From Rhizobium sp. NZLR1 (GTDB lineage Bacteria; Pseudomonadota; Alphaproteobacteria; Rhizobiales; Rhizobiaceae): a stretch of 64,000 bases of DNA. The position numbers were made by a program, and so were the translations under genes. Positions 17,592 through 25,668 of this stretch are shown here, piece by piece (within the stretch, counting starts at the first letter, position 1; each line of letters opens with the position of its first letter). Location: positions 496,001-560,000 of the forward strand of contig NZ_CP071633.1 of assembly GCF_017357385.1 (NCBI RefSeq), written 5' to 3'. The notes below the pieces were generated by a model that was given only the letters and a program-made list of their open reading frames with translations, made no database searches and had not been told where the DNA came from.

Positions 17592-18416
17592 ATGGTCTCA
17601 TCGGATACGGCATTATTCCGCGCGGCGGCGCTATCGTTGCCGCTGATATTCCTGGGCTCTCATTCGGCCTTGAGCCAGAATGCAAAATCCTCCGATAATC
17701 AGTGGATCATAACGCTTGGCGGATCCGTGGAATACGGTCCCTCCTATGAAGGATCGAAGCATCTTTCCTTCAGCGGCATGCCGTCTTTCGATTTTCGCCG
17801 ACTTGGCGAGGCGCCTGAATACAGCGCGCCGGACGACAATATCGACTACGGGCTGTTCGATATCGGCGGCGTCGAAATCGGCCCTGTCGTCGGCCTGAGA
17901 GGTGGACGGTCGGCATTCGACGATTCTGAATTGCAGGGTTTGCATTCGGTCCAGTGGAATGTGGACGCCGGCGTCTTTGCGCAATACTGGCCGATAGAGG
18001 ATCGCCTGCGTGTGCGGGCGGAAACACGTCACGCGCTGTGGGGCGGCGACGGTTTGCTTGCAGATCTTTATCTCGATTGGTTCCAGCCCGTCGGGGATCG
18101 CTGGCTGCTGTCTGCCGGTCCGCGCCTGTCTCTGGCAAACCGCGCCTATATGCGCAACAATTTCGCGGTTTCCGCCGAGGAAGCCGCCAACAGTGGTCGC
18201 GTCGAGGCGTTCGACGCGAATGGCGGTCTCAAATCCATCGGGCTCACGGTGACCGCCACCTATACGCTCTCATCGGCCTGGAGCGTGCAGGTCTATGACA
18301 AATACAGCCGCTTGGCGGGCGATGCCGCCGACAGCCCGATCACCTCAAGACTTGGCTCAGCCGACCAGAACGTCATCGGTGTCACGCTCAACCGCTCCTT
18401 CCAGATCGGCTTTTGA
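17592..18416 (+). CDS. MipA/OmpV family outer-membrane protein
   Basis: A 274-residue protein starting MVSSDTALFRAAALSLPLIF, with a signal peptide probably cleaved around ALSQ (residue 29). The mature part shows alternating beta-strand character (WIITLGGSVEYGPSYEGS, YGLFDIGGVEIGPVVGL, LTVTATYTLSSAWSVQVYDKYS) and ends in the aromatic F after FQIG, a typical outer-membrane insertion signal. OmpV/MipA proteins are beta-barrels linked in some species to murein hydrolase scaffolding. Its last 60 bases overlap the convergent fatty-acid-synthase-like gene on the other strand, which is unusual for two intact genes. Confidence 0.85.
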   Translation: MVSSDTALFRAAALSLPLIFLGSHSALSQNAKSSDNQWIITLGGSVEYGPSYEGSKHLSFSGMPSFDFRRLGEAPEYSAPDDNIDYGLFDIGGVEIGPVVGLRGGRSAFDDSELQGLHSVQWNVDAGVFAQYWPIEDRLRVRAETRHALWGGDGLLADLYLDWFQPVGDRWLLSAGPRLSLANRAYMRNNFAVSAEEAANSGRVEAFDANGGLKSIGLTVTATYTLSSAWSVQVYDKYSRLAGDAADSPITSRLGSADQNVIGVTLNRSFQIGF

Positions 18417-19694
18417 GCGTTGCGCTGCCGTTTTCTCATGCTCGCCGATATAGTCCCGCGTCACGGGAATGACGTCGTTGCGCTTGCTTAACTGGATCTG
18501 GAAAACCACCAGATCCTCGTAGCGGAACGCGGCTTCGGCGCTTGCAAGGTAGAATTCCCACATGCGGCAGAAGCGTTCGTCGTAAAGTGCGGCAGCCTCT
18601 TGCCAGCGCGCCAGGAAGCGCTTTCGCCAATGTGCCAGCGTCCAGGCATAGTGCAGGCGCAGGACCTCGATATCGGTAACCTGAAGACCGGCTTTTTCAA
18701 TTTCGGGAAGGATCTCCGACAGCGCGGGAATGTAGCCGCCGGGAAATATATATCTGTCGAGCCAAGGCGTGGTGAACCCGGGTGTCGCAGAGCAGCCGAT
18801 CGTGTGCAAAACCATGATGCCGTCATCTTCCAGCAGATCCGCACATGTGTCGAAAAAGGCGCGATAGGATGCGAGGCCGACATGCTCGAACATGCCGACC
18901 GACACGATCCGGTCGAACCGTCCGCTCAAGCTGCGATAGTCCTGAAGGGCAAACTGGATATCCGCCTCCAACCGCTCGTGTTCGGCAAGCCGCTTCTGGG
19001 CGTAGCCATGCTGCTCTTCCGACAGGGTGATGCCGAGCACATGCCCGCGCGGCACATGCCTTGCCATATGCAGGGCCAGCCCACCCCAGCCGCAACCAAT
19101 ATCGAGCACGCTCTTGCCGGGCTCAAGCCGCAATTTCGCGGCGAGATGCCGCTTCTTGGCGCGCTGCGCCGCATCGAGCGACTGGTCGGGGCTGTCGAAA
19201 TAGGCGCAGGAATATTGCCGGTCCCGATCGAGGAAGAGTTCGTAGAGCCGGCCATCCAGATCGTAGTGGTGGGCGACATTGGCCTTGGAGCGGGCCGGCA
19301 GATTGCGATGGCGGAAGATGCGCAGCCAGGTGCGCGCATGATCGATCAGCCGGGCGATGAGCGGATGCTTGGCGTTCTGGGCCTCACGCAGCATCATCGC
19401 CAGGAAGTCGAAAAGTGAACCATGTTCGACGAGAAAGCGGCGGTCCATGTAGAGTTCGCCGAGCCGCATATCGGCATCGATCAGGAAGGCCCATTGCGCA
19501 GCCAGATCGGCAAAGCGCACATGCACCCGCTCACCGGATGCGTCACCAAAGGAGAGCAGGCGGCCATTGGACATGGTAACGTCGAGGGAGCCGTGCGTGA
19601 CGATGCGAGAAAGCGCCCGCGCCATGATCCAGTTGGTGAAAGCCGCGGCCGCAGCACCGAACCTATGGAGGATGAAGCCTTGTGCTTGCGTCAT
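18357..19694 (-). CDS. Cyclopropane-fatty-acyl-phospholipid synthase family methyltransferase
   Basis: A 445-residue SAM-dependent enzyme of the CFA synthase family. The SAM-binding loop is SVLDIGCGWGGLALHMA (about 200-216). FDRIVSVGMFEHVGLASY and DRYIFPGGYIPALSE are the family's active-site segments, and HYDLDGRLYELFLDRDRQYSCAYF precedes the SAM site (seen as two shorter motifs). It would transfer a methylene or methyl group to an unsaturated acyl chain at the membrane. The ATG at 19694 shares one base with the stop of the SMR-like gene. It is the last gene of the nine-gene operon and its C-terminal 20 codons overlap the convergent MipA gene. Confidence 0.9.
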   Translation of the reverse strand: MTQAQGFILHRFGAAAAAFTNWIMARALSRIVTHGSLDVTMSNGRLLSFGDASGERVHVRFADLAAQWAFLIDADMRLGELYMDRRFLVEHGSLFDFLAMMLREAQNAKHPLIARLIDHARTWLRIFRHRNLPARSKANVAHHYDLDGRLYELFLDRDRQYSCAYFDSPDQSLDAAQRAKKRHLAAKLRLEPGKSVLDIGCGWGGLALHMARHVPRGHVLGITLSEEQHGYAQKRLAEHERLEADIQFALQDYRSLSGRFDRIVSVGMFEHVGLASYRAFFDTCADLLEDDGIMVLHTIGCSATPGFTTPWLDRYIFPGGYIPALSEILPEIEKAGLQVTDIEVLRLHYAWTLAHWRKRFLARWQEAAALYDERFCRMWEFYLASAEAAFRYEDLVVFQIQLSKRNDVIPVTRDYIGEHEKTAAQRSKADLEGAVERDTDDVLVG

Positions 19695-20122
19695 CACCGA
19701 TCCTCGCCAGGATGCGCGCGGGGCAGGGAGTGCACGCTGCCAGTCTCATCGACCGCGTGCGTCGCCTCCGATGCGCCGGCGATCAGCCAGACGCCGGCAA
19801 GGATCAGGCCGCTGCCGACGACCTGGAGTGCGGCGATCGGCTCGCCGAACATCAACCAGCCGCTCGCAATGATCAGGACATAGCTGATACCCGAGAGCGG
19901 GAAGGCCCGGCTGAGGTCGAGCTCGGCCAGAATGGTCATCCAGACGAAGAAGCAGACGACCTCGACGACGAGGGCCGCGAGGATCCAGTGCGAGGCAAGC
20001 GCGTCGTGCAGCAAGGTCGCCCCCTCGGCACGGTTCAACTGCGTCGCGCCGAGCTTCATGAAAATCTGAAACAGCGTGTTGAGGACAGGCACGGCAAGCC
20101 ATGTCAGGCGCATCGACGTCAT
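19694..20122 (-). CDS. Small EamA/SMR-like membrane protein (second copy)
   Basis: A 142-residue protein with four predicted transmembrane helices, beginning LTWLAVPVLNTLFQIFMK and including VEVVCFFVWMTILAELDLSR and AFPLSGISYVLIIASGWLMF (each seen as a hydrophobic stretch). The pattern DLSRAFPLSGISYV resembles the EamA/SMR group that includes ArnE/ArnF, half-size subunits thought to flip undecaprenyl-linked aminoarabinose. The start overlaps the stop of the GNAT-like gene as TGATG. A related half-size gene sits at 22919-23272, so a heterodimer is likely. The transported substrate is unknown. Confidence 0.8.
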   Translation of the reverse strand: MTSMRLTWLAVPVLNTLFQIFMKLGATQLNRAEGATLLHDALASHWILAALVVEVVCFFVWMTILAELDLSRAFPLSGISYVLIIASGWLMFGEPIAALQVVGSGLILAGVWLIAGASEATHAVDETGSVHSLPRAHPGEDR

Positions 20123-21267
20123 CACTTGGCCTGCTCCGCGGAAAAAAGCGGAGAGACCAGCCGCAGCAATGTCTGCAGCACAGGATTTCGGTGGCGGAAA
20201 AACATGGTGTTGGCCGTCAGCTGGCTGCCAAGCCGCACCTTGTTTTCATAATATGCCTGGCCGCTCTGGTAACGGTTGAGACCACTATCGAGGCAGTAAC
20301 GCAGATTGGTGAACCAGCTCAGGAAATAGAGATTGTACGGCCGTCCCTGTTCGCCATCCATGCAGAAGAACTTGTCGATCGCGACGCGATCATCATGAAC
20401 GATGAGATTGGCCGCCAGCAGCTCGTCCTCGACAAGATAGAGGACGCAGAACGAACGGCCGCGCATATGGGTCAGTATCCCCTCGAAATAGGCGGGCGTC
20501 AGCTCTTCGAACTGCCATTCGCTGCGATTGCGCGTATCGTGGTAGAGCGCCATGATCCGCGGCAGCACGTCACCCACATCCGTTCTGAATTCGACCCTGA
20601 CGGCGTCGAAGGACTTCATCTTGCGCCGCATGTCCTTGCGCGTGCCCGCAGACAGCCGGGCCATGTATTCGTCGATCGTCCGAAAATCGATATCGAGCCA
20701 GGCGGATGGCAGCCCGCAGATTGGGGCATAGCGCCACTCCGAAAACACGGCGCCGAATTCCAGGGCGACCGGCGCGGGAATATCCTTGATCCCCATCAGC
20801 GCGCAACCTTCCCGAGCCGCAAGCCTTTCGAAGGCGTCGAGCAGTTCGCCGAGCAGCGCCTCACGACGGTCCTCCGGCACCTCGGCATGAAAGCCTATGA
20901 CGCCGTTTTCGGTGCACGGCGAGCCAAGGCAGGCCAGCCGCAGCACCAGGAAGCCTGAAACGTGTTGTCGCACGCGGCGGATCAGCCGGCGCGCTAAACC
21001 CTCTTCCAGTGTCGTGTCCAGGGGATAGGGGCACAGAAACACCGGCATGGCGGCGCTGATCCTTCCGTTCTCGACGATCGTAATGTAGCGCCAATCGAAT
21101 TCGCCGATGCCGGCGTCTTCGATCGCAAGCAGGCAATCATAATCTTCGACCTGGCCGCGGTAACAGGCATTCCACGCTTCGCGGCCGATAGCGCGGATCG
21201 TGTCGTAGACCTGTGCGACCGGCTCGCCGTCTTCGGCGGGAAATTGTCTATAAGCGAGTTTCAGCAT
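20122..21267 (-). CDS. GNAT/FemAB-like acyl- or aminoacyl-transferase
   Basis: A 381-residue protein starting MLKLAYRQFPAEDG at an ATG at 21267 (a TTG at 21279 is the only longer start). The C-terminal half has the features of the Acetyltransf_6/FemAB-related fold: LSAGTRKDMRRKMKSF, FCVLYLVEDELLAANLIVHD, FFCMDGEQGRPYNLYFLS and RYQSGQAYYENKVRLGS. Proteins of this group transfer acyl or aminoacyl groups to amines, including on lipids and peptidoglycan precursors. Its 5' end overlaps the hydrolase gene by 20 bases. In the operon it may acylate or aminoacylate the lipid headgroup; donor and acceptor are not evident. Confidence 0.8.
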   Translation of the reverse strand: MLKLAYRQFPAEDGEPVAQVYDTIRAIGREAWNACYRGQVEDYDCLLAIEDAGIGEFDWRYITIVENGRISAAMPVFLCPYPLDTTLEEGLARRLIRRVRQHVSGFLVLRLACLGSPCTENGVIGFHAEVPEDRREALLGELLDAFERLAAREGCALMGIKDIPAPVALEFGAVFSEWRYAPICGLPSAWLDIDFRTIDEYMARLSAGTRKDMRRKMKSFDAVRVEFRTDVGDVLPRIMALYHDTRNRSEWQFEELTPAYFEGILTHMRGRSFCVLYLVEDELLAANLIVHDDRVAIDKFFCMDGEQGRPYNLYFLSWFTNLRYCLDSGLNRYQSGQAYYENKVRLGSQLTANTMFFRHRNPVLQTLLRLVSPLFSAEQAK

Positions 21268-22060
21268 GGCCTGCCTCAAAAAAATTGGCCGTGAATTCCG
21301 CGACCTGTCGATGCTGGTCGAGATGGATCATGTGGTAGCTGTCCTTGATCCACTTGAGTTCATGCGGTCCGCCGATGTGATTGGCTATATAAAGCGCATG
21401 CCGGGGGTTGCTGAGATCGTCCTCTTCAGCGTGGAGGATCAGCGTTGGCGTCTGAATCTCAGGCAGGGTTCCGCGAAGCGCCTTGCCCAATCGATACATC
21501 TCGACGATGCCGCGGCCGGGAAATTTGTCGAGCATGCCTTCGCCCGCCATGTCCTCGACCAGGCGGCGCATGCGATCATCCTTGATGCCGAGTGACTGAT
21601 TTTCCCTGAAATTGAGCCGGTCGAGAAACGGCACCCGCGATAGCCAGCCGATATGCGGCGACAGCATTGTATAATGTCGCGGAACATCCCAGCCGTCGTA
21701 GTGGAAGCAGGGCGAGTAGATAGCGACAGCCTTGATCAGGTCCGGCCGGTGCTTGGCGGCCAGCAATGACAGCTTGCCGCCGACGCAGATGCCGGCGGCA
21801 AAAACCGCTTGCGTGCGCTCTGCCAGGAATTCGGATCCGCGCACGACGCTTGCCAGCCAGTCTTCCCACTGCGTGCGGCGCAGCGTCCTAATGTCTTCGC
21901 CATGACCGGCCAGCAACGGCGCGTGAACGCTGTAGCCGCGCCGGTTGAGTTGGCGCGCCACGAGCTTCATTTCGGCCGGGGCGCCGGTCAGGCCGTGGAT
22001 CAGCAGCACACCTTTGCCGTTCGTTCCCGGCAGGAAAAAGCTCAACTGCTCAGACCTCAT
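21248..22060 (-). CDS. Alpha/beta hydrolase with Cys in the nucleophile elbow
   Basis: A 270-residue alpha/beta-fold protein of the monoglyceride lipase/Est30-like group. The oxyanion strand is GVLLIHGLTGAPAE (about 18-31), the elbow AAGICVGGKLSLLA (about 88-101), the acid is in LILHAEEDDLSNP and the histidine in KDSYHMIHLD. In this group the elbow normally reads G-x-S-x-G; here codon 92 is cysteine, as in dienelactone hydrolases. The fold and triad partners are otherwise intact. It overlaps both neighbours (11 bases with the desaturase, 20 with the GNAT gene). It may act as thioesterase or acyltransferase on the lipid product rather than as a simple esterase. Confidence 0.85.
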   Translation of the reverse strand: MRSEQLSFFLPGTNGKGVLLIHGLTGAPAEMKLVARQLNRRGYSVHAPLLAGHGEDIRTLRRTQWEDWLASVVRGSEFLAERTQAVFAAGICVGGKLSLLAAKHRPDLIKAVAIYSPCFHYDGWDVPRHYTMLSPHIGWLSRVPFLDRLNFRENQSLGIKDDRMRRLVEDMAGEGMLDKFPGRGIVEMYRLGKALRGTLPEIQTPTLILHAEEDDLSNPRHALYIANHIGGPHELKWIKDSYHMIHLDQHRQVAEFTANFFEAGHAETRL

Positions 22061-22922
22061 GCCGAAGTTCCAGCTCACGGTTTTCCGGGGCCATGAAGCC
22101 CAGGGCATGGCAGGTGCTAATCACATGCGTGCCGGCCTTTTCCTGGTCTTCCTTGATCTGCTCGTGCAGTACCGCAAGCTTCGTCCAGTGGGTGCGCGGC
22201 CGGTAATGATGTTCGGCATGATAGCCATTGCCGAACCAAAGCCAGTTGTAGAACGGCTTGTGGCTGCTCACGCCCCAGGCAATCGGTTCGTCCGGATCGC
22301 CATGCAGGTGTTCGTAATAGCCGTTAAGCGACGACAGACAATTGCCGGCGTAGTAAAACGGCACGAAAAACAGCACGGCTTTCCAATCGTAGATCAGCGC
22401 GATCGCCGCAAGGCCGAAGAAGGCAAGCAGTTCGAAACGGCCCCACGCGGCGTCGAAAGGACGGTTCTTGGCGATGGCCTTGTGAATATCGCCGAGACTG
22501 TCGCGGAAGAAGCTCTTCAGCGTGTAGGACCAGACATCCTCCGGCTCGCCGTTGCGGCCATAGCGATAGATCGACAGGAGATCGATCGTACCGCCGTTCT
22601 CATCCGGCCGGTCGCTGTTGCCGGAGTGATGGCGCATGTGCACCCAGTGGTAATAGGTCTGAGAAAAACCGATCGCCACCGACTCCAGCAGGCTGAAGCC
22701 GTAATTCATCCAGTGTGGCTTGAAATAGGGAGTGTGGATGAAATTGTGCGAGATGCTGTTGATGTTCCAGGATATCGATACGGCATAGAGGCAACCCAGG
22801 ATCGCGGAGACCCAGAGCGGCCGGCTTTCGAAGCCGACGATCAGGTAGACGTCAAAGACAAGATGCGCGAAAGCCGCAAGCACGGGGGCGACATCCCATC
22901 TGGTATGAGCAAAGATTTTCAT
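22050..22922 (-). CDS. Membrane fatty acid desaturase
   Basis: A 290-residue membrane protein with the three histidine boxes of the di-iron desaturase family: SHNFIHTP (H59, H63), HWVHMRHHSGN (about 92-101) and NGYHAEHHYRP near residue 240. Hydrophobic segments flank the boxes (for example LAAFAHLVFDVYLIVGF and FELLAFFGLAAIALIYDW). It would introduce a double bond or hydroxyl into an acyl chain at the cytoplasmic membrane. The start codon overlaps the upstream SMR-like stop as ATGA. A desaturase upstream of a CFA-synthase-like gene in one operon suggests successive modification of the same acyl chain. Confidence 0.9.
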   Translation of the reverse strand: MKIFAHTRWDVAPVLAAFAHLVFDVYLIVGFESRPLWVSAILGCLYAVSISWNINSISHNFIHTPYFKPHWMNYGFSLLESVAIGFSQTYYHWVHMRHHSGNSDRPDENGGTIDLLSIYRYGRNGEPEDVWSYTLKSFFRDSLGDIHKAIAKNRPFDAAWGRFELLAFFGLAAIALIYDWKAVLFFVPFYYAGNCLSSLNGYYEHLHGDPDEPIAWGVSSHKPFYNWLWFGNGYHAEHHYRPRTHWTKLAVLHEQIKEDQEKAGTHVISTCHALGFMAPENRELELRHEV

Positions 22923-23272
22923 AGTCCGGTTGCTCCCACGCAGGCCACGCCGGCGGTAATGAGAAACACGCCCGCCGCGTGGCGAAGGTTGATATTTTCC
23001 TTGAAGACGGCGGCACCCGCGACGACGGTCCCGACATAGCTGAGCGCCATCAGCGGAAAGGCGATGGTCAGCGGCACGCGGGCGAGCACGGCCGTCCACG
23101 CAAGCAGTTCGATCGCCCAGAAGGCGATGCCGAGCCAGGTCAGCGGCTTGGCCAGGGTTGCCAGAATGGCGCTGTCGCTGGCAGCCTGCTTGAAGCAGAC
23201 CTCGCGGGCGGTTTCCGCGACCACGCAGAACAGGATCAGGCCGAGCATCGGCAATTTGAGGCCGCCGGTCAT
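22919..23272 (-). CDS. Small EamA/SMR-like membrane protein (first copy)
   Basis: A 117-residue, four-helix membrane protein: LPMLGLILFCVVAETARE, LTWLGIAFWAIELLAWTAVL, FPLMALSYVGTVVAGAAVF and HAAGVFLITAGVACVGATG. The E in VVAETAREVCFKQA and the FPLMALSYVGT motif match SMR/ArnE-type half transporters. It overlaps the arginase-like gene upstream and the desaturase downstream by 4 bases each. It is probably the partner of the 142-residue protein at 19694-20122, forming a flippase or small drug/lipid exporter. Confidence 0.82.
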   Translation of the reverse strand: MTGGLKLPMLGLILFCVVAETAREVCFKQAASDSAILATLAKPLTWLGIAFWAIELLAWTAVLARVPLTIAFPLMALSYVGTVVAGAAVFKENINLRHAAGVFLITAGVACVGATGL

Positions 23273-24222
23273 CCCATCGATTCCGCCAGGACTTCCAGCA
23301 ACGCGTGATTTGCGGCGCTGTTGATGTTGCGCACGGCGTCCGCCGCCTGCCGCAGCCGCGGTTGATCGAGGAAGATTTCCGCCTGCTTCAGCAGCCGGGT
23401 CTTGAGGCCGCCGGCGTAACTCGGCACCGAATAATCGCCGATGACATCGGCGCCGACGACACGATGGCGGCTGCCGATCTCGCTGATCAGCGCCATCAGA
23501 TAGGGCAGGCGCATGCGACCCTGATCCCAGTTGGTCACGGCGTCATCGGCGGCAAGCACGTCTTTGTCGATCGTGAAATAGACCGCCTCGGTGCCGATGC
23601 GGCTGAGGATCAGGTCGATGAAATTCTCTTCGCCGATCTCGGAGATGGAATTCCAGTAGAGGGCGCGCCCGTCCTGCCGGTAGCTGGCGCCGCTGCCGTA
23701 TTCGGCAGAGACGCGGCTTGGCGGATGCTCGTAAGGGTAAAGCTCCAGCTTGCCCTCCCTCAACCAGCGCAGATTGGCTCCCTTGCGTTCGGGGTTGCGC
23801 AGATCGCGGCTGCAGACGCCGACCGTGACGACCTTTGCTATCTTGGGGTTCGACAGGGCGCTGTTGATCCACGAGCCGCAATGCATGCCGCCCTCGAAAT
23901 TCACCCAGTCAGGGTGATTGTCGAAATGAACGAGAGTGGTGGAAATCGGCCGCCGCTCGAGGGCCGTATCGAGAAGCAGAGCGGTCACATGGTGGAAATC
24001 GCCCGAGCCCATGAAGGCAAGCTGCGGTCCCCGGCCTCGAGAGGGCAGCGACCGGGAGATGTCCCGGCCAAGGTCGGAAAGCATCTTCTGCCTGCCCCAC
24101 AATCTGATTGCACTGCCGCCCCGCTTATCGACATGGTGGCACGCGCCTGCAAGTGTGCAGGCGCGCACGAAGTCCGGCTGCAACTCCAAAGCATCGTCGA
24201 GATGAAGGAGGAGAAGCTGCAC
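23269..24222 (-). CDS. Arginase/ureohydrolase-fold enzyme
   Basis: A 317-residue protein of the arginase superfamily. Metal-binding motifs are recognisable: GSGDFHHV (about 72-79, replacing GGDHS), HFDNHPDW (D101, H103, D105, the DxHxD motif), and TIDKDVLAADDAV (the SxDxDxxD position). The GTG start at 24222 has a GGAGG site 8 bases upstream. The metal site is retained but the substrate loops differ from agmatinases and arginases, so it may hydrolyse another guanidino or formimino compound or act as a deacetylase-like hydrolase. It lies between the aminotransferase and the first SMR-like gene in the operon. Confidence 0.8.
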   Translation of the reverse strand: MQLLLLHLDDALELQPDFVRACTLAGACHHVDKRGGSAIRLWGRQKMLSDLGRDISRSLPSRGRGPQLAFMGSGDFHHVTALLLDTALERRPISTTLVHFDNHPDWVNFEGGMHCGSWINSALSNPKIAKVVTVGVCSRDLRNPERKGANLRWLREGKLELYPYEHPPSRVSAEYGSGASYRQDGRALYWNSISEIGEENFIDLILSRIGTEAVYFTIDKDVLAADDAVTNWDQGRMRLPYLMALISEIGSRHRVVGADVIGDYSVPSYAGGLKTRLLKQAEIFLDQPRLRQAADAVRNINSAANHALLEVLAESMG

Positions 24223-24226
24223 CGTG

Positions 24227-25648
24227 CTACCTCCGGACCGCGCGGGTGAAGAGCTGGTCGAGCAGCGTCAGTGCCAGATCGATCTCTTCGCGTGAGATCA
24301 GCAGGTTCGGCGCCAAGGTGATGACGTTTTTGTGGTAGCCGCCGACATCGAGAACGAGGCCATAAACCTTGTCGCCGACCTGGAGGTCGCCTTTCATGCC
24401 TTCGTCGCAAAGCCAGTCCATTGTCGCCTTGTCGGGCGTGAAACCGTCTTCCTTGCAGATTTCGCATCTCAGTGCCAATCCAAGCCCGTCGACGTCGCCG
24501 ACGATCGCATGGCGCTTTTGAAGCTGCTTCAGGCCATCGAGGAAATAGGCGCCCTTGGCCATGATCGCCGCGCCGAAATCCTCCTCTTCCAGCATCTTCA
24601 TGGTTTCGAGCGCAACGGCCGTGCCCATCGGGTTGCTGGCGAAGGTGGAATGGGTAGAGCCGGGCGGGAAGACGGTCGGATTGATCATTTCCTCCCTGGC
24701 CCAGACGCCCGACAGCGGGTTGAGCCCATTGGTGATCGCCTTGCCGAAGACGAGAACGTCGGGCTGAACGCCGAAATGTTCGATCGACCAGAGCTTGCCG
24801 GTCCGGTAGACGCCCATCTGGATCTCATCGACGACAAGCAGGATGCCGTGCTGATCCAGGACCTTCTTGAGTTCGGCGAAGAAGTTCATCGGCGGGATGA
24901 CGTAGCCGCCGGTGCCCTGGATCGGTTCGATATAGAAGGCCGCATATTCGGCGCTGCCGACCTTGGGATCCCAGACGCCGTTATATTCGCTTTCAAAGAG
25001 GCGCGCGAATTTCCGGACGCATTGCTCTCCGTATTCTTCCTTCGACATGCCCTTCGGGCCGCGGAAGTGATAGGGAAACTCGATGAATTGCGCTCGTTCA
25101 CCGAAATGGCCGAAGCGGCGGCGATACCGATAGCTGGAGGTGATGGCCGAGGCGCCGAGGGTGCGGCCGTGATAGCCGCCTTCGAAGGCGAACATCAGGC
25201 TTTTGCCGCCTGTATAATTGCGCACCAGCTTCAGCGAATCTTCGACCGCCTGCGAGCCGCCGACATTGAAATGAACGCGCCCCTTGCGGCCGAACTTGCG
25301 CTCGGCATCTTGCGCGATCATTGTCGCAAGCTCGACCTTCTCGCGATGCAGATATTGCGAGGCGACTTGCGGCAGCCGGTCGAGCTGCCGATGGACGGCG
25401 GCATTCAGCCTCTCGTTGCGATAGCCGAAATTGACGGCGGAATACCACATCTGCAGATCGAGGAATGGCGTCCCCTTTGCGTCATAGACGTAGGAGCCTT
25501 CGCATTCCTCGAAGAATTTCGGTTCCGCCGCGTAGTGGACCGTATCGCCATGCGAGCAATAGGCTTCTTCCATCAGCCGCAGCTCGGCCTCCGAGCGTTC
25601 GGATAGCGGGGACTTTTCGGAGAAGGTTTCGACATTCACAATGTTCAT
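24227..25648 (-). CDS. Class III PLP aminotransferase (operon member)
   Basis: A 473-residue fold-type I PLP enzyme. Key segments are VHFNVGGSQAVEDSLKLV (phosphate cup), FEGGYHGRTLGAS, VVDEIQMGVYRTGK with the pyridine-binding Asp, and the lysine in VLVFGKAITNGLNPLSG. The ATG at 25648 has AAGAGG upstream; an ATG at 25672 would overlap the HAD gene as ATGA and is the alternative. It differs clearly from the two class III enzymes at 1-4 kb, so this window has three. In the operon it would supply an amine, for example a diamine or amino acid headgroup, but the substrate is not evident. Confidence 0.87.
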   Translation of the reverse strand: MNIVNVETFSEKSPLSERSEAELRLMEEAYCSHGDTVHYAAEPKFFEECEGSYVYDAKGTPFLDLQMWYSAVNFGYRNERLNAAVHRQLDRLPQVASQYLHREKVELATMIAQDAERKFGRKGRVHFNVGGSQAVEDSLKLVRNYTGGKSLMFAFEGGYHGRTLGASAITSSYRYRRRFGHFGERAQFIEFPYHFRGPKGMSKEEYGEQCVRKFARLFESEYNGVWDPKVGSAEYAAFYIEPIQGTGGYVIPPMNFFAELKKVLDQHGILLVVDEIQMGVYRTGKLWSIEHFGVQPDVLVFGKAITNGLNPLSGVWAREEMINPTVFPPGSTHSTFASNPMGTAVALETMKMLEEEDFGAAIMAKGAYFLDGLKQLQKRHAIVGDVDGLGLALRCEICKEDGFTPDKATMDWLCDEGMKGDLQVGDKVYGLVLDVGGYHKNVITLAPNLLISREEIDLALTLLDQLFTRAVRR

Positions 25649-25668
25649 CAGATGCCTCTTGGTCTGGT

